Source: Salimicrobium humidisoli (GTDB lineage: Bacteria > Bacillota > Bacilli > Bacillales > Halobacillaceae). From it: a stretch of 64,000 bases of DNA. This document shows positions 50,965 through 60,209 of this stretch, one piece after another. The translations under genes were made by a program, and so were the position numbers. The notes beneath the pieces were generated by a model. That model searched no databases. It saw only the letters and a program-made list of their open reading frames with translations, and was not told the DNA's origin. The stretch's first letter is position 1; the number at the start of each line of letters is the position of its first letter. Where the stretch lies: positions 1 through 64,000 of the forward strand of contig NZ_NSGH01000010.1 in NCBI RefSeq assembly GCF_002295105.1, read 5' to 3'.

Positions 50965-51636
50965 TTAATTGTAAAATTTATTCCATGTTTGCGGTCCGAT
51001 AATACCATCAACCTGAATGTTATTTTTCTGTTGAAATGTAACTGCCGCTTTTTCCGTAAGAGGTCCGAAAATGCCGTCTGCCACAGTATCCAGCTCCCGC
51101 TGAACCTGCTTCACCCTCCGGCCGCGGCTCCCTCTCCGGATAAGAAACCCCGGGTAATCGAAAGGTCCCCGTCCTGACGACAGATCTTTCCACGTCATCC
51201 CGTGTGTCCATTCCAGATGAGGGTAGTCCTTGAAATTTTTCCAGTTTCCGCCCCACGTAAAGCCCAGGTCTTTTGATATAGATGCCACTCTTCTCCAGCT
51301 TTCATTCACCCGCCAAATTGCCTGTTGTCCGCTTTTGTCCACGAGACAGAAATCGAAAGCAAGTCCGTAGTTATGGACGCTCTGTCCGGGCTTTGCGTGC
51401 GTGACGATACTTCCCCGGCTGCCGTAATTCCTCCCGTTCCACCGATACCAGGGGCGTCCCTGACCATACAATTCCGCCTGCCTCCGGTACGAACGATGAC
51501 CTTCTGTTATTTGAGCAAAAATACCCTCATCATACGCGGCGGCTATAATTTCCTTTCCAAATACGGCAATCCGGTGATCGACATTGCCCATGTTCTTCAC
51601 GCTCCGTCTCACCAGTTCATTTTTACTGACTATCAT
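50965..51636 (-). CDS. M15C peptidase (L-alanyl-D-glutamate / D-Ala-type) with peptidoglycan-binding domain
   Basis: The 223-residue protein has an N-terminal M15 (VanY/CwlK) domain with the zinc site: SVHNYGLAFDF (H and D) and HLEWTHG, and a C-terminal peptidoglycan-binding domain (about 165-222, DGIFGPLTEKAAVTFQQ). No signal peptide is seen, so it could be released by lysis or be a phage-type endolysin. No other phage gene surrounds it. It is divergent from the DsbA-like gene. Confidence 0.85.
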   Translation of the reverse strand: MIVSKNELVRRSVKNMGNVDHRIAVFGKEIIAAAYDEGIFAQITEGHRSYRRQAELYGQGRPWYRWNGRNYGSRGSIVTHAKPGQSVHNYGLAFDFCLVDKSGQQAIWRVNESWRRVASISKDLGFTWGGNWKNFKDYPHLEWTHGMTWKDLSSGRGPFDYPGFLIRRGSRGRRVKQVQRELDTVADGIFGPLTEKAAVTFQQKNNIQVDGIIGPQTWNKFYN

Positions 51637-51761
51637 ACATCATTCCCCCTTTTGTCCTTACAATCGAAACGGACTTCTCTTCCGTGTAATCAGATTAATG
51701 GATTTTTTTTATCCGGCATCCTAAAATGATAGATATCATGCAATTAGTTGAGGTGGATAAT

Positions 51762-52466
51762 ATGAAAATAGAAATATGGTCCGATTTCGTGTGTCCTTTC
51801 TGTTACATCGGAAAGCGTCGCCTGGAAGAGGCTTTAGAATCGCTTCCGGGTGATGCCGAAGTGGATATACAATACAAAAGTTTCGAGCTGGACCCGGATG
51901 CGAAAACGGAAACGACACCGGTGATGCACGAAAAACTGGCGAAAAAATATAACCAGTCACTTGAACAGACGAAAGAAATGACTTCTTCCATGGAAGAGCA
52001 GGCGAAAGCGGTCGGACTCGATTTCCGGTTCGATCAGATGATTCCCGCTAATACGTTCGAAGCTCATCGTATAGCCAAATTCGCTGAAGATCAGGGAAAA
52101 AGTCATGCAGTAACCGAACGGTTTCTGAGTGCCGCTCTTACAGAAGGGAAAAATATCGGAGATTCCGAGACTGTGTACAACCTGGCCGTGGAGGCAGGAC
52201 TTCCTGCCGGAGAAGTGGAACGGATTCTGAACGGGGATGATTATGAAGAGAGTGTCCGTGAGGAAGAACGCGAAGCCTATCAGCTTGGCGTCCAGGGCGT
52301 TCCTTTCTTCGTCATCAATCGTAAATACGCGGTATCCGGAGCGCAGCCGAAAGAAACGTTCGAAGATGCACTGAAACAGGTATGGGAGGAAGAACGCGGT
52401 ACTCCCGCCTTTACCAGTCTCAATTCACAGCAGGGAAGCACCTGCAGCGAAGACGGTTGTGACTGA
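51762..52466 (+). CDS. DsbA-family thiol oxidoreductase (FrnE-like)
   Basis: The 234-residue protein begins MKIEIWSDFVCPFCYIG: the thioredoxin-fold CPFC active site (Cys11, Cys14) and the helical insert are typical of FrnE-type DsbA proteins. It has no signal peptide, so it acts in the cytoplasm, perhaps in oxidative stress or polyketide-like 2-hydroxychromene isomerase chemistry. The cis-Pro motif GVPFF is present. AGGTGGATAAT precedes the ATG. A C-terminal CSEDGCD adds two more cysteines. Confidence 0.88.
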   Translation: MKIEIWSDFVCPFCYIGKRRLEEALESLPGDAEVDIQYKSFELDPDAKTETTPVMHEKLAKKYNQSLEQTKEMTSSMEEQAKAVGLDFRFDQMIPANTFEAHRIAKFAEDQGKSHAVTERFLSAALTEGKNIGDSETVYNLAVEAGLPAGEVERILNGDDYEESVREEEREAYQLGVQGVPFFVINRKYAVSGAQPKETFEDALKQVWEEERGTPAFTSLNSQQGSTCSEDGCD

Positions 52467-52479
52467 TTATTATTTATAG

Positions 52480-52518
52480 AAAAAAGGCGAGCGTCTCCCC
52501 CAAGACGCTCGCCTTTTC
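52480..52518. terminator. Bidirectional terminator after the DsbA-like gene
   Basis: AAAAGGCGAGCGTCT and AGACGCTCGCCTTTT pair perfectly with a short loop and have T and A runs on both sides. Confidence 0.9.
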
Positions 52519-52575
52519 ATTTCCCTCATACCTTTTACTCCTCAGTATCCATATGCGCTTTCTCCTGACACCGGA

Positions 52576-52746
52576 TCATTCTTTCTTTCCGCTTATTTCC
52601 AGATAAAAATAATAGCAGTCCTGACAAAGGATGGTGCCGTCACGGACGCCGTCCTTTACAAAAAACATATAATCTTCGAGTTCTTCTGTATTACAGTGAT
52701 GACATGATCTTGTAAGTGTATACCACTGCTCCTGCTCGATATGCAA
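52576..52746 (-). CDS. Small zinc-ribbon-like protein
   Basis: The 56-residue protein starts with TTG 52746 after GGAGGGGGG. It contains two Cys pairs, CHHC and CQDC, about 32 residues apart, which could bind one zinc ion. The C-terminal half is aromatic (CYYFYLEISGKKE). The in-frame ATG/GTG start at 52767 lacks an RBS at right distance. Not recognised; lies between the DsbA-like and panF genes. Confidence 0.55.
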   Translation of the reverse strand: MHIEQEQWYTLTRSCHHCNTEELEDYMFFVKDGVRDGTILCQDCYYFYLEISGKKE

Positions 52747-52917
52747 GTGCTTCCCCCCTCCTCTCACTATGTATCCTACTTCTTCCCGTTACATGTGGCA
52801 AAAGGCCATAACGGCGAGGACCCGGTGTATCACGTGTACAAATTTCAAAAACACGTGAGGTATATTTCATTTATCAATTGTTTATACGCAGAGGATTACC
52901 CGATTCAACCGTTTTTC

Positions 52918-52949
52918 AAAAAAATTCCCCCGGCATAAATGCCGGAGGG
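52918..52949 (-). terminator. Terminator after panF
   Basis: CCTCCGGCAT and ATGCCGGGGG form a stem with one mismatch and are followed by AATTTTTTTG on the minus strand. The 150 bp upstream of it, toward the zinc-ribbon gene, hold nothing recognisable. Confidence 0.85.
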
Positions 52950-52952
52950 TCA

Positions 52953-54407
52953 TTATCTCGTCGGATTTGTCACGGGAGTGGTGTAGTTCTGCGTCGTACC
53001 GGCACTGACCAGTACGTAAACGATGAAAGAAAACAGTACGGGAAGAACGACGCTGTGGACTCCGAGCGGCTGGTTGAAGAACTGATCGACAATTACATAG
53101 GACAGAATCCCTGTCAGCATCGAAGAGATTGCGCCGTACTTGTTCCCTTTCTGCCAATACAGGCCGAGTACCACCGGCCAAATGAAAGTGGCCTCGAGCC
53201 CCCCGAAAGCGAACAGATTGAGCCAGATGAGAAGATCCGGCGGCTGCAGGGCCATAAGAAACACGAAAATGCCCAGTACAGCGGTCACTCCGAAACTCAT
53301 CCTCTTCACCTGACGCTCGCTCGCATCCGGTTTCAGATACGTTACATATATATCTTTAACGAACGCCGAACTTACAAGAAGCAGCAGGGAATCGACGGTG
53401 GACATAATAGCGGCCATCGGAGCGGCAAGGACGAGGCCTGCTATCCAGCCCGGCAGCACTTCAAGAGCGATGAGAGGCATAACTTTATCCCCTACTTCGA
53501 TACCCGGAAGGATGGGACGCGCGAATACACCGATCAGGTGCATATTGAGCATCACGAAACCGACCACGACAGTACCGATGATGATAGCTCTGTGCATCGC
53601 TTTGGAACTTTTATAGGACATGGCCCGGAGCGTCACCTGCGGAAGCCCGACGACCGCCACCCCTACCAGAATCCAGAAAGAAGATACGTAGGCAGGTGTA
53701 AGAGTGAGATCTGCGCCGAATGGTGTAATCAGGTTCGGGTTCTCCCGGGTCAGCCCCTGCATTATTTCTTCGACGCCTCCTCCTGCGATTACGGTGGCTA
53801 TCAGCAGGATGAGCGTACCGACAAACATCACGCTCCCCTGCACAGCGTCTGTCAGGGCGACAGCACGGAAGCCTCCGATAATGACATAAATAAGGACGGA
53901 TGCAGCGAAAATAAACAAAGCCGATGTGTAAGGGATACCCGTCACCGTCTCGATGAGTCTCGCTCCGCCTACCCACTGAGCTGCCATCGCAGAAAACAGG
54001 AAAATGATGATACTGACTGCGGCAAGTAGGGCTACAACGTGGCTCTGATACCGCGTCCGCAGGTAATCGGTGAGGGTCACGGCTTTATACTCCCTCGCCT
54101 TAATCGCAAACTTCTTCCCGAGCACCGTAAGTACGAAGTACCCGGTCACGACCTGAGTCATCGCAAGCAGTACCCAGGCGAGACCCTCGGTGTAGGCTAC
54201 CCCCGGCCCGCCTATGAAACTGCTCGCACTTCCGTATGTAGCCATCATCGTCATGGCAAGGATAAAACCGCCCAGTTCCCGTCCTCCTAAAAAATACTCC
54301 TGCATGAAATCCTTTTTAGAGAGACGGATGGACCGGTTCGCCCAGAACCCGATAATAAAAATAAGTATAATAAAAAGAAGTAATGGTATGATTACCGCCC
54401 AGTTCAT
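52953..54407 (-). CDS. panF: Sodium/pantothenate symporter PanF
   Basis: The 484-residue SSS-family protein has about 13 membrane segments, the conserved FLGGRELGGFILAMTMMATYGSASSFIGGPG part (quoted here as GGRELGGFILAMTM) and the RAVALTDAVQG motif. It imports pantothenate, the coenzyme A precursor, with sodium. It overlaps the yhdT-like gene by 4 bp, an arrangement also known from enterobacteria and many bacilli. PanF is assigned from sequence and this pairing. Confidence 0.9.
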   Translation of the reverse strand: MNWAVIIPLLLFIILIFIIGFWANRSIRLSKKDFMQEYFLGGRELGGFILAMTMMATYGSASSFIGGPGVAYTEGLAWVLLAMTQVVTGYFVLTVLGKKFAIKAREYKAVTLTDYLRTRYQSHVVALLAAVSIIIFLFSAMAAQWVGGARLIETVTGIPYTSALFIFAASVLIYVIIGGFRAVALTDAVQGSVMFVGTLILLIATVIAGGGVEEIMQGLTRENPNLITPFGADLTLTPAYVSSFWILVGVAVVGLPQVTLRAMSYKSSKAMHRAIIIGTVVVGFVMLNMHLIGVFARPILPGIEVGDKVMPLIALEVLPGWIAGLVLAAPMAAIMSTVDSLLLLVSSAFVKDIYVTYLKPDASERQVKRMSFGVTAVLGIFVFLMALQPPDLLIWLNLFAFGGLEATFIWPVVLGLYWQKGNKYGAISSMLTGILSYVIVDQFFNQPLGVHSVVLPVLFSFIVYVLVSAGTTQNYTTPVTNPTR

Positions 54408-54676
54408 TCTATATCCTCATCCTTCGCTTCAAGAGGTACGTCCGTGAAATATACGTTCACTACAAAGATGACCAGCACCGACATAAGTATAAAACCGCCT
54501 ACACAGCTCATGAAAAACCAGGCGGGAAGACCGAATATGTAACTGTATTCCTCCGGAGGCTTACTGCCGAGTCCATATGCGAAACCGAACCACCATAGAA
54601 AGTTGATGAGCGCCAGACCTACGCCGATCAGAGCCTCCCGGTTAGCCACCTTGAATCTTTCGTCGTGCTTATCCAC
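54404..54676 (-). CDS. YhdT-family small membrane protein (PanF partner)
   Basis: The 90-residue protein has two membrane segments (about 16-35 and 48-75) and belongs to the DUF997/YhdT family, found directly before panF. It starts with GTG after GGAGGGATACTG. A structural or regulatory role for PanF has been suggested from position, but is not proven. The stop overlaps the panF start. Confidence 0.88.
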   Translation of the reverse strand: MDKHDERFKVANREALIGVGLALINFLWWFGFAYGLGSKPPEEYSYIFGLPAWFFMSCVGGFILMSVLVIFVVNVYFTDVPLEAKDEDIE

Positions 54677-54770
54677 CAGTATCCCTCCCCGATTTTTGTT
54701 ATAACACTATCCATTATGCAACATTTTCTCTTAAATGAGAAGTGCATTATCTGCGGGAAAGAAGGTATAC

Positions 54771-54803
54771 AAAAAGCCCCTCATCTATTATGAGCGGCTT
54801 TCG
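54771..54803 (-). terminator. Terminator overlapping the macrodomain gene end
   Basis: AAAGCCGCTCATA and TGAGGGGCTTT pair with two mismatches and are followed by TTTG on the minus strand. The left arm overlaps the last codons. Confidence 0.65.
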
Positions 54804-55297
54804 TATTTTCGTTTGAATGTTTCATACTGTTCATCGGAGAAAAGAACGAACCGAACGATCTGCAGGCTTCCCGGACGCGAGAAAAAGGATTCGACGACTT
54901 CGAGTGCCGTATCGATGCCCGCTTCCAGGGGGTAGCCGAAAGCACCGGTCGAAATCAGCGGAAAAGCGACACTGGTTATATTACGCTCCCGTGCCCTCTC
55001 CAGTGATTCCCTGTAACAGCTTCCGAGAAGTTCCCGGGCCGGCTCATCCGTTTTGTATACCGGGCCGAGCGTATGGATCACGAAATCGTTCGGAAGGCCG
55101 AATCCTTCCGTAACGACGGCTTCTCCCGGCTGCAGGGGGGCATACGGCTCTCCGGCCTTCTGAAGCCCGGGTCCCGCTTTTTTGTGAAGAGCTCCCGCGA
55201 CGCCGCCCCCTGACCGCAGTTCTTTATTCGCCGCGTTCACTACTGCTTCCATGTCGGACTGGTCCGCTATATCTCCTTTAACGACTTCTATCTTCAT
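54788..55297 (-). CDS. Macrodomain ADP-ribose-binding protein
   Basis: The 169-residue protein shows the macrodomain motifs VKGDIADQSDMEAVVNAAN (in part), GGGVAGAL and the STGAFGYP loop. Macrodomains of this MacroD-type hydrolyse O-acetyl-ADP-ribose or remove ADP-ribose from proteins. It follows scrK by 50 bp, so may be transcribed with the sucrose operon; a functional link to it is not apparent. Confidence 0.92.
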   Translation of the reverse strand: MKIEVVKGDIADQSDMEAVVNAANKELRSGGGVAGALHKKAGPGLQKAGEPYAPLQPGEAVVTEGFGLPNDFVIHTLGPVYKTDEPARELLGSCYRESLERARERNITSVAFPLISTGAFGYPLEAGIDTALEVVESFFSRPGSLQIVRFVLFSDEQYETFKRKYESRS

Positions 55298-55347
55298 CGA
55301 AACATCCCTCCTGGATAATCGGTGATAGGACCTTTACTGAAATTTTC

Positions 55348-56223
55348 TCACATCCGGCTTCCCATGGCCAGATAAAGAGCCCCTTTTACTCCCGCTTCAT
55401 CAGTCAGACCGGGGGATACGATGTATTTGTCGATAGTATCTTCGGTCAGGTACGGGGAGCTAACGTATCCGTTCAGAAGTTCCAGTACCATCGTTCTGAT
55501 CATCGGAAACAGCTGTTTCTGTTTCATGACTCCCCCGCCCAAAATGATTCTCTCAGGAGAGATGATGTATATATAATTGACGAGAGCCTGAGCCAGATAA
55601 TAAGCTTCCATCTCCCATACCTCTTTCCGGTCCACCAGCTCTTCAGCCGGGCGACCCCACCTTTTTTCGATATGAGGTCCTGCGGCCATACCTTCCAGGC
55701 AGTCTCCGTGATACGGACAGCCCCCCGCATAATCGTCATCGGCATGACGGCGCACGGGTATGTGCCCCATTTCCGGATGAGACAGGCCTCTAAACGTCTC
55801 ACCCTTTATGTAGGCGCCGGCTCCGATTCCTGTACCTACCGTAATGTAGAGACAGGAGTCCACGTCTTTAGCTTCCCCCCACTTCGCTTCCGACATGGCC
55901 GCCACATTTACGTCCGTATCAATGATGACCGGAACGAGGAGGTGGTCCTGCAGCTCTTTACCGAGCGGGTAATCCACCCACTCCGTCTTCGGCGTTTTCT
56001 GCAGCTGGCCGTAGAAGTCACTGTCCGCGTTTACATCAATAGGTCCGAAACTTCCGATCCCGAGTCTTTCAATATCTTTCCCTCTGAAAAAATCGATGAC
56101 TGCCGGCATAGTGATAGAGGGATGTTCTGTAGGAATGACCTTTTTTTCCAGAATCTCTCCCTCTTCATTACCTACTGCCAGTACGAATTTCGTTCCTCCG
56201 GCTTCAATTGCTCCGAGCTTCAT
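55348..56223 (-). CDS. scrK: Fructokinase (ROK family)
   Basis: The 291-residue ROK kinase has the ATP-binding GAIEAGGTKF at the N terminus, the GTGIGAGAY loop and the ROK zinc site (H and CPYHGDCLEG). It phosphorylates the fructose released by sucrose-6-phosphate hydrolase. GGAGGAGAAACT precedes the ATG. It overlaps scrB by 4 bp, confirming the operon. Confidence 0.93.
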   Translation of the reverse strand: MKLGAIEAGGTKFVLAVGNEEGEILEKKVIPTEHPSITMPAVIDFFRGKDIERLGIGSFGPIDVNADSDFYGQLQKTPKTEWVDYPLGKELQDHLLVPVIIDTDVNVAAMSEAKWGEAKDVDSCLYITVGTGIGAGAYIKGETFRGLSHPEMGHIPVRRHADDDYAGGCPYHGDCLEGMAAGPHIEKRWGRPAEELVDRKEVWEMEAYYLAQALVNYIYIISPERIILGGGVMKQKQLFPMIRTMVLELLNGYVSSPYLTEDTIDKYIVSPGLTDEAGVKGALYLAMGSRM

Positions 56224-57608
56224 ACAGTTTCTCCTCCTGTCTGTCTGCGAAGTTCCCATACTGTAAGGGAAAGGTCTCCGTTTATTATACCGGAATTTTC
56301 TTCTTTTTCCGGGAATATCCTCGAGGAGAATACAGTCTCTCCTCCGTTTATGAAAATTTCAAGCGAGGAATGATCGACGAATGCCCGGATTTCCGTAAGG
56401 GGCGACTCAAGCGTCCGGGCTCTCCACTCCTCTCCCGAACCGTCCATCGCGGGTCTCGTCAATACCGCTTTTCCGTTGTTGCAACGAAGAGTTATATACC
56501 GGAACAGTTCTATGTCCACGTCTCCTTCTATATTCTGAAGCAGAATCTCGCTGCTCGCAGGAATCTTCCCTTTCCATTTTTCCTGCGAACCCCCGGCTAC
56601 TTTCCGCGTACGCAGTTCTTCCATTTCGACCAGAGGCTTCTGGACGAGGAGGTCTCCCTTCTGGATAAGTTCCCGTGGCAGCGTCATCTGGTGAATCCAG
56701 TGAAAGTCGTGGGTAGGGAAATATTCCTCCCCGCCATCCGGCATGCCCATCCAGCCGATCATTATTCTGCGTCCAAAATCATCTTCCATCGTCTGCGGAG
56801 CATAGAACTCGAAGCCGTGGTCCAGTTCCCTGAAATCCTCCGTACGGAATCCGGTATCAAAATCCCCGATGATATAGCCGGACTGGTACATATTTCTGTA
56901 GTCCGCCCCCTGTTCCTCCAGGCCCTGCGGAGAAAACAGCAGCACGTCTCCTTCCATATGGAAAAAGTCCGGGCATTCCCACATATACCCGAGTCCGGAT
57001 GCGAGTATCCCTCTGTACTGCCACGACTCAAGATCGGGAGAGTCGTAGAGGACGACACATCCTTCCTTATCCTCGGTCTGAGCTCCTATTACCATATGCC
57101 AGCTGCCGCCTGCTTTCCATACTTTCGGATCGCGGAAGTGAGGGGTGAAACCCTCCGGAAGTTCAATACTTACCCCAAGCTTCTCGAACGTGACACCGTC
57201 CGGAGAGCGGACTTTACACTGATAGCTCTCCCGTTCGCCTTCCGCGTTTTTGACATTGCCCGTATAAAACAGGACGAGCTCCCCGTCTTGTTCGACAGCA
57301 CTCCCCGAGTAGCACCCGGACCTGTCATACCACCGGTCCGGTGCAAGCGCAGGGCCGTGAAATTCCCAGTCCACCAGGTTTCCGGAAGTAAGATGCGCCC
57401 AGAATTTGGCCCCGTGTCCGGTATGAAAAGGCATCCACTGATAGAACAGATGATATGTTCCGTTCCAGTGAATGAACCCGTTCGGATCATTAAGAAGACC
57501 GACCGGCGGTGCTATATGGTAGGCAGGATAATAGGGGTCCTGTTTCACCGTATTTCCCCACCTGGCTATCTCTTCTTTTGCTTCATTTTTCATTACAGTC
57601 TCCTTCAT
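56220..57608 (-). CDS. scrB: Sucrose-6-phosphate hydrolase (GH32)
   Basis: The 462-residue enzyme splits sucrose-6-phosphate to glucose-6-phosphate and fructose. The GH32 nucleophile lies in LLNDPNG (Asp41), the transition-state residue in FRDPKVW and the acid/base Glu in MWECPDFF. A C-terminal beta-sandwich spans about 340-460. ATG 57608 follows GGGGGAGAATTC and is preferred over 57641. Confidence 0.95.
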   Translation of the reverse strand: MKETVMKNEAKEEIARWGNTVKQDPYYPAYHIAPPVGLLNDPNGFIHWNGTYHLFYQWMPFHTGHGAKFWAHLTSGNLVDWEFHGPALAPDRWYDRSGCYSGSAVEQDGELVLFYTGNVKNAEGERESYQCKVRSPDGVTFEKLGVSIELPEGFTPHFRDPKVWKAGGSWHMVIGAQTEDKEGCVVLYDSPDLESWQYRGILASGLGYMWECPDFFHMEGDVLLFSPQGLEEQGADYRNMYQSGYIIGDFDTGFRTEDFRELDHGFEFYAPQTMEDDFGRRIMIGWMGMPDGGEEYFPTHDFHWIHQMTLPRELIQKGDLLVQKPLVEMEELRTRKVAGGSQEKWKGKIPASSEILLQNIEGDVDIELFRYITLRCNNGKAVLTRPAMDGSGEEWRARTLESPLTEIRAFVDHSSLEIFINGGETVFSSRIFPEKEENSGIINGDLSLTVWELRRQTGGETV

Positions 57609-57673
57609 GAATTCTCCCCCGTTCCTTAAAAATCTTATCACAAGAAAGAAAGCCGGAGTACCCGACTTTCCCC

Positions 57674-59071
57674 TTACATATTCTCTTCCATTTTCTCATC
57701 GAAACCGAACAAATATGTGAGGACAAAGGCTACGATGATACCGAACAGGTTCACTACGATATACCAGATGATCTGTTCGTTCAGATACAGCAGCGCCCCG
57801 GGTATAACGGTGATTGCCATTCCGGTGGCTTTTAGGCCGAGAATCGAAGCCAGGAAACCACCAGCGCCTCCTCCGATCAGTCCCATAATGAACGGCTTAC
57901 CGTAGCGGAGGTTAACACCGAAAATCGCCGGTTCGGTAATTCCGAGAAAGGCGGAAAGCGTGGACGGATAAGCCAGCGCTTTCATCTTGGCTTTCTTCGT
58001 TTTTACACCCACAGCAAGTGCTGCGCCCCCCTGTGCGGCGATAGCAGCAGTTACGATAGGGTTGAAAGGGTTATACCCGAGGTTCTCAAGCAGCTGAATT
58101 TCAAGGAAATTGAAGATGTGATGCACCCCGGTTATGACTATGATCTGGTTGAAGAAACCGATGATCAGCCCGCTCAGACCGAAAGGAAGTTCAAGCAACG
58201 TTCTCGTTCCGTCGAAGATCCAGCCTTCCACTATGTGGAGGATAGGCCCCAGAGCAAACAGGGACAGCGTAATCATAATAAGCAGTACCAGAAATGGAGT
58301 TACGATTAAATCGAGTGCTTCCGGGACACGTTTCCGGAAAAACTTCTCCACTTTCGCACCCACGATTCCTGCGAAAAAAGCGGGAAGGACGGAACCCTGA
58401 TACCCGATTACGGGAATAAACCCTAAAAACTGCAGAGGTTCAGCCGTACCGTCGGCCACTTCCCAGGCGTTCGGAAGCGACGGGGAGACGAGCATGAGCC
58501 CAAGCACCAGTCCAAGTACCGGTGTTCCTCCGAACACCCGAAACGTCGACCATGCGACGAGGGCGGGAAGAAATACGAAAGCAGTATCCGTCAGTACCTG
58601 GGTGAATAAAATAAAGTTCTCGGAAATATCTTCCGGTGCCATACCGAAAAGAGCGAGTATCTGCTCCTGTGTTACCAGACCCCGCACTCCCATGAAGAGT
58701 CCTGTAGCGACCAGAACGGGAATGATCGGTACGAAAACGTCACCGAACGTACGGATCGCCCTCTGGAATCGATTCCCTTGCTGTTTACTTTCTTCTTTCA
58801 TCTCGGACTTGGTCGTTCCGGTTACTCCCTGATTCGTCACTTCTTCATAAATTCTGTTCACTGTACCCGTGCCGAATATAATCTGGTACTGTCCCGAGTT
58901 GTAAAAAGCACCTTTCACTTTATCTATATCTTCCACACCGTCAACGTCGACTTTCTCATGATCATGCACCATGACCCGCAGACGCGTGGCACAGTGAGCG
59001 ATTGACTGGATATTTTCTTCTCCTCCAACCGCTTCAATGACCTGTTTGGCAATCTCTTCATTACTGGACAA
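57674..59071 (-). CDS. scrA: PTS sucrose-specific EIIBC component
   Basis: The 465-residue protein has an EIIB domain (about 1-85; phospho-Cys in AHCATRLR) and an EIIC domain of about ten membrane segments. It has no EIIA domain, as is usual for SacP/ScrA, which use the glucose EIIA. It imports and phosphorylates sucrose. It starts with TTG after GGAGGGGTTACAA; the upstream ATG at 59194 lies beyond the operator and is rejected. A weak hairpin (57645-57672) between scrA and scrB could damp downstream expression. Confidence 0.93.
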   Translation of the reverse strand: MSSNEEIAKQVIEAVGGEENIQSIAHCATRLRVMVHDHEKVDVDGVEDIDKVKGAFYNSGQYQIIFGTGTVNRIYEEVTNQGVTGTTKSEMKEESKQQGNRFQRAIRTFGDVFVPIIPVLVATGLFMGVRGLVTQEQILALFGMAPEDISENFILFTQVLTDTAFVFLPALVAWSTFRVFGGTPVLGLVLGLMLVSPSLPNAWEVADGTAEPLQFLGFIPVIGYQGSVLPAFFAGIVGAKVEKFFRKRVPEALDLIVTPFLVLLIMITLSLFALGPILHIVEGWIFDGTRTLLELPFGLSGLIIGFFNQIIVITGVHHIFNFLEIQLLENLGYNPFNPIVTAAIAAQGGAALAVGVKTKKAKMKALAYPSTLSAFLGITEPAIFGVNLRYGKPFIMGLIGGGAGGFLASILGLKATGMAITVIPGALLYLNEQIIWYIVVNLFGIIVAFVLTYLFGFDEKMEENM

Positions 59072-59118
59072 TTGTAACCCCTCCTCAGATTGTGTGAACG
59101 ATTCCACATATAAATAAA

Positions 59119-59172
59119 AAACAGCGCTTTCACACTTTGTTAAAAAAGAAGATGTGTAATCGATTACACATC
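59119..59172 (-). promoter_or_regulatory. ScrR operator and cre-like site of the sucrose operon
   Basis: A perfect 22-bp palindrome (GATGTGTAATC/GATTACACATC) occupies 59151-59172, with a central CG as in LacI-family operators. Nearby, positions 59119-59132 read TGAAAGCGCTGTTT on the minus strand and match 12 of 14 cre positions for CcpA. Both lie between scrR and scrA. Confidence 0.72.
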
Positions 59173-59186
59173 GTTGATAATTTTCA

Positions 59187-60176
59187 CTATACACTATCTC
59201 TTTTTATAAGTCTATACTTGTGCATCATTTTTTTGCTGTGCTTAATTCCGGCCATCGTCTCAAGCAGCATCTCCCCGACCGCTTCCCCGGCTTCTTCGTT
59301 GTAATAATTCACTGTAGTCAAGGAAGGAGTGATGTACCTGGACATAACGGCATCCCCGATTCCCGCTACAGCAACATCCCCCGGGATGGAGAAACCCTGC
59401 TCTTTCAAATATTCCATCGCTCCTGTCGCCATCCGGTCCGTGACGCAGAATACAGCGTCCGGGGGATCGGAACGGTTGTCGGTAATGATCCGTTTCATAG
59501 CTTCGTAGCCTGAATCTATGCTGAAATCCCCTTCCGCCATCCAACTCTCTTTCACTTCCAGGTTCTGTCTCTTCAAGGCATCCGTGTAGGCGGTCTGCCT
59601 CAACTTTCCGACAGCAGGATCCGTTTCGGAGACACCGATAAAGCCGATTTTCCTGTGCCCTTTCCCGATAAGGAGATGCATAATGTCGGAGGAAGCATCG
59701 TAATCCGCATACGTCAGCGACGGCACCCCCGGAATATTTTGACCGAGAGCCACCACGGGAATAGGAAAGGCTTCTATTTCCTGCTGAAGCCGCTCCCCGA
59801 TGTTAGTAGCCAGAAGGATGATCCCGTCCGCCTGCCTGCTTTTGAGCAGGCGCAGATATTCAATTTCTTTATCCGGATCCAGCTCTGTATCCGTAAGCAG
59901 AATCTGCATACCTTCCCGCTTCATCACTTTATTGATTCCTGATACGACACGGCTTGAGGTTTCCGTACTGATTTTCGGCAGAATAATGCCGATGACTCCT
60001 GTCTTTTTCGTGCGGAGCGTTTGGGCGGACTGACTCGGCATATACCCGGTTTCATTAATAACCTGTGCAATTCTTTCACTCGCTTCCTGGCCGACATAGC
60101 CGCTGTTATTCAGAAAGCGGGACACGGTCGTCCGGGAGACACCTGCCAACTTAGCTATATCATTAATTGTAGTCAT
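59187..60176 (-). CDS. scrR: LacI-family sucrose operon repressor
   Basis: The 329-residue protein has an N-terminal LacI helix-turn-helix (TTINDIAKLAGVSRTTVSRF) and a periplasmic-binding-like effector domain. It is transcribed in the same direction as scrA and lies 115 bp upstream of it. The perfect palindrome in that gap is its probable operator. GGAGAGAGTCAG precedes the ATG. ScrR usually senses fructose-phosphates; the inducer here is inferred. Confidence 0.92.
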   Translation of the reverse strand: MTTINDIAKLAGVSRTTVSRFLNNSGYVGQEASERIAQVINETGYMPSQSAQTLRTKKTGVIGIILPKISTETSSRVVSGINKVMKREGMQILLTDTELDPDKEIEYLRLLKSRQADGIILLATNIGERLQQEIEAFPIPVVALGQNIPGVPSLTYADYDASSDIMHLLIGKGHRKIGFIGVSETDPAVGKLRQTAYTDALKRQNLEVKESWMAEGDFSIDSGYEAMKRIITDNRSDPPDAVFCVTDRMATGAMEYLKEQGFSIPGDVAVAGIGDAVMSRYITPSLTTVNYYNEEAGEAVGEMLLETMAGIKHSKKMMHKYRLIKRDSV

Positions 60177-60209
60177 CTGACTCTCTCCTATTATCGCTTA
60201 ATCCGGAAA

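Noticed and set aside
50965-51636. Prophage remnant around the M15 peptidase
   Set aside because: No other phage genes, integrase or attachment repeats are seen on either side.
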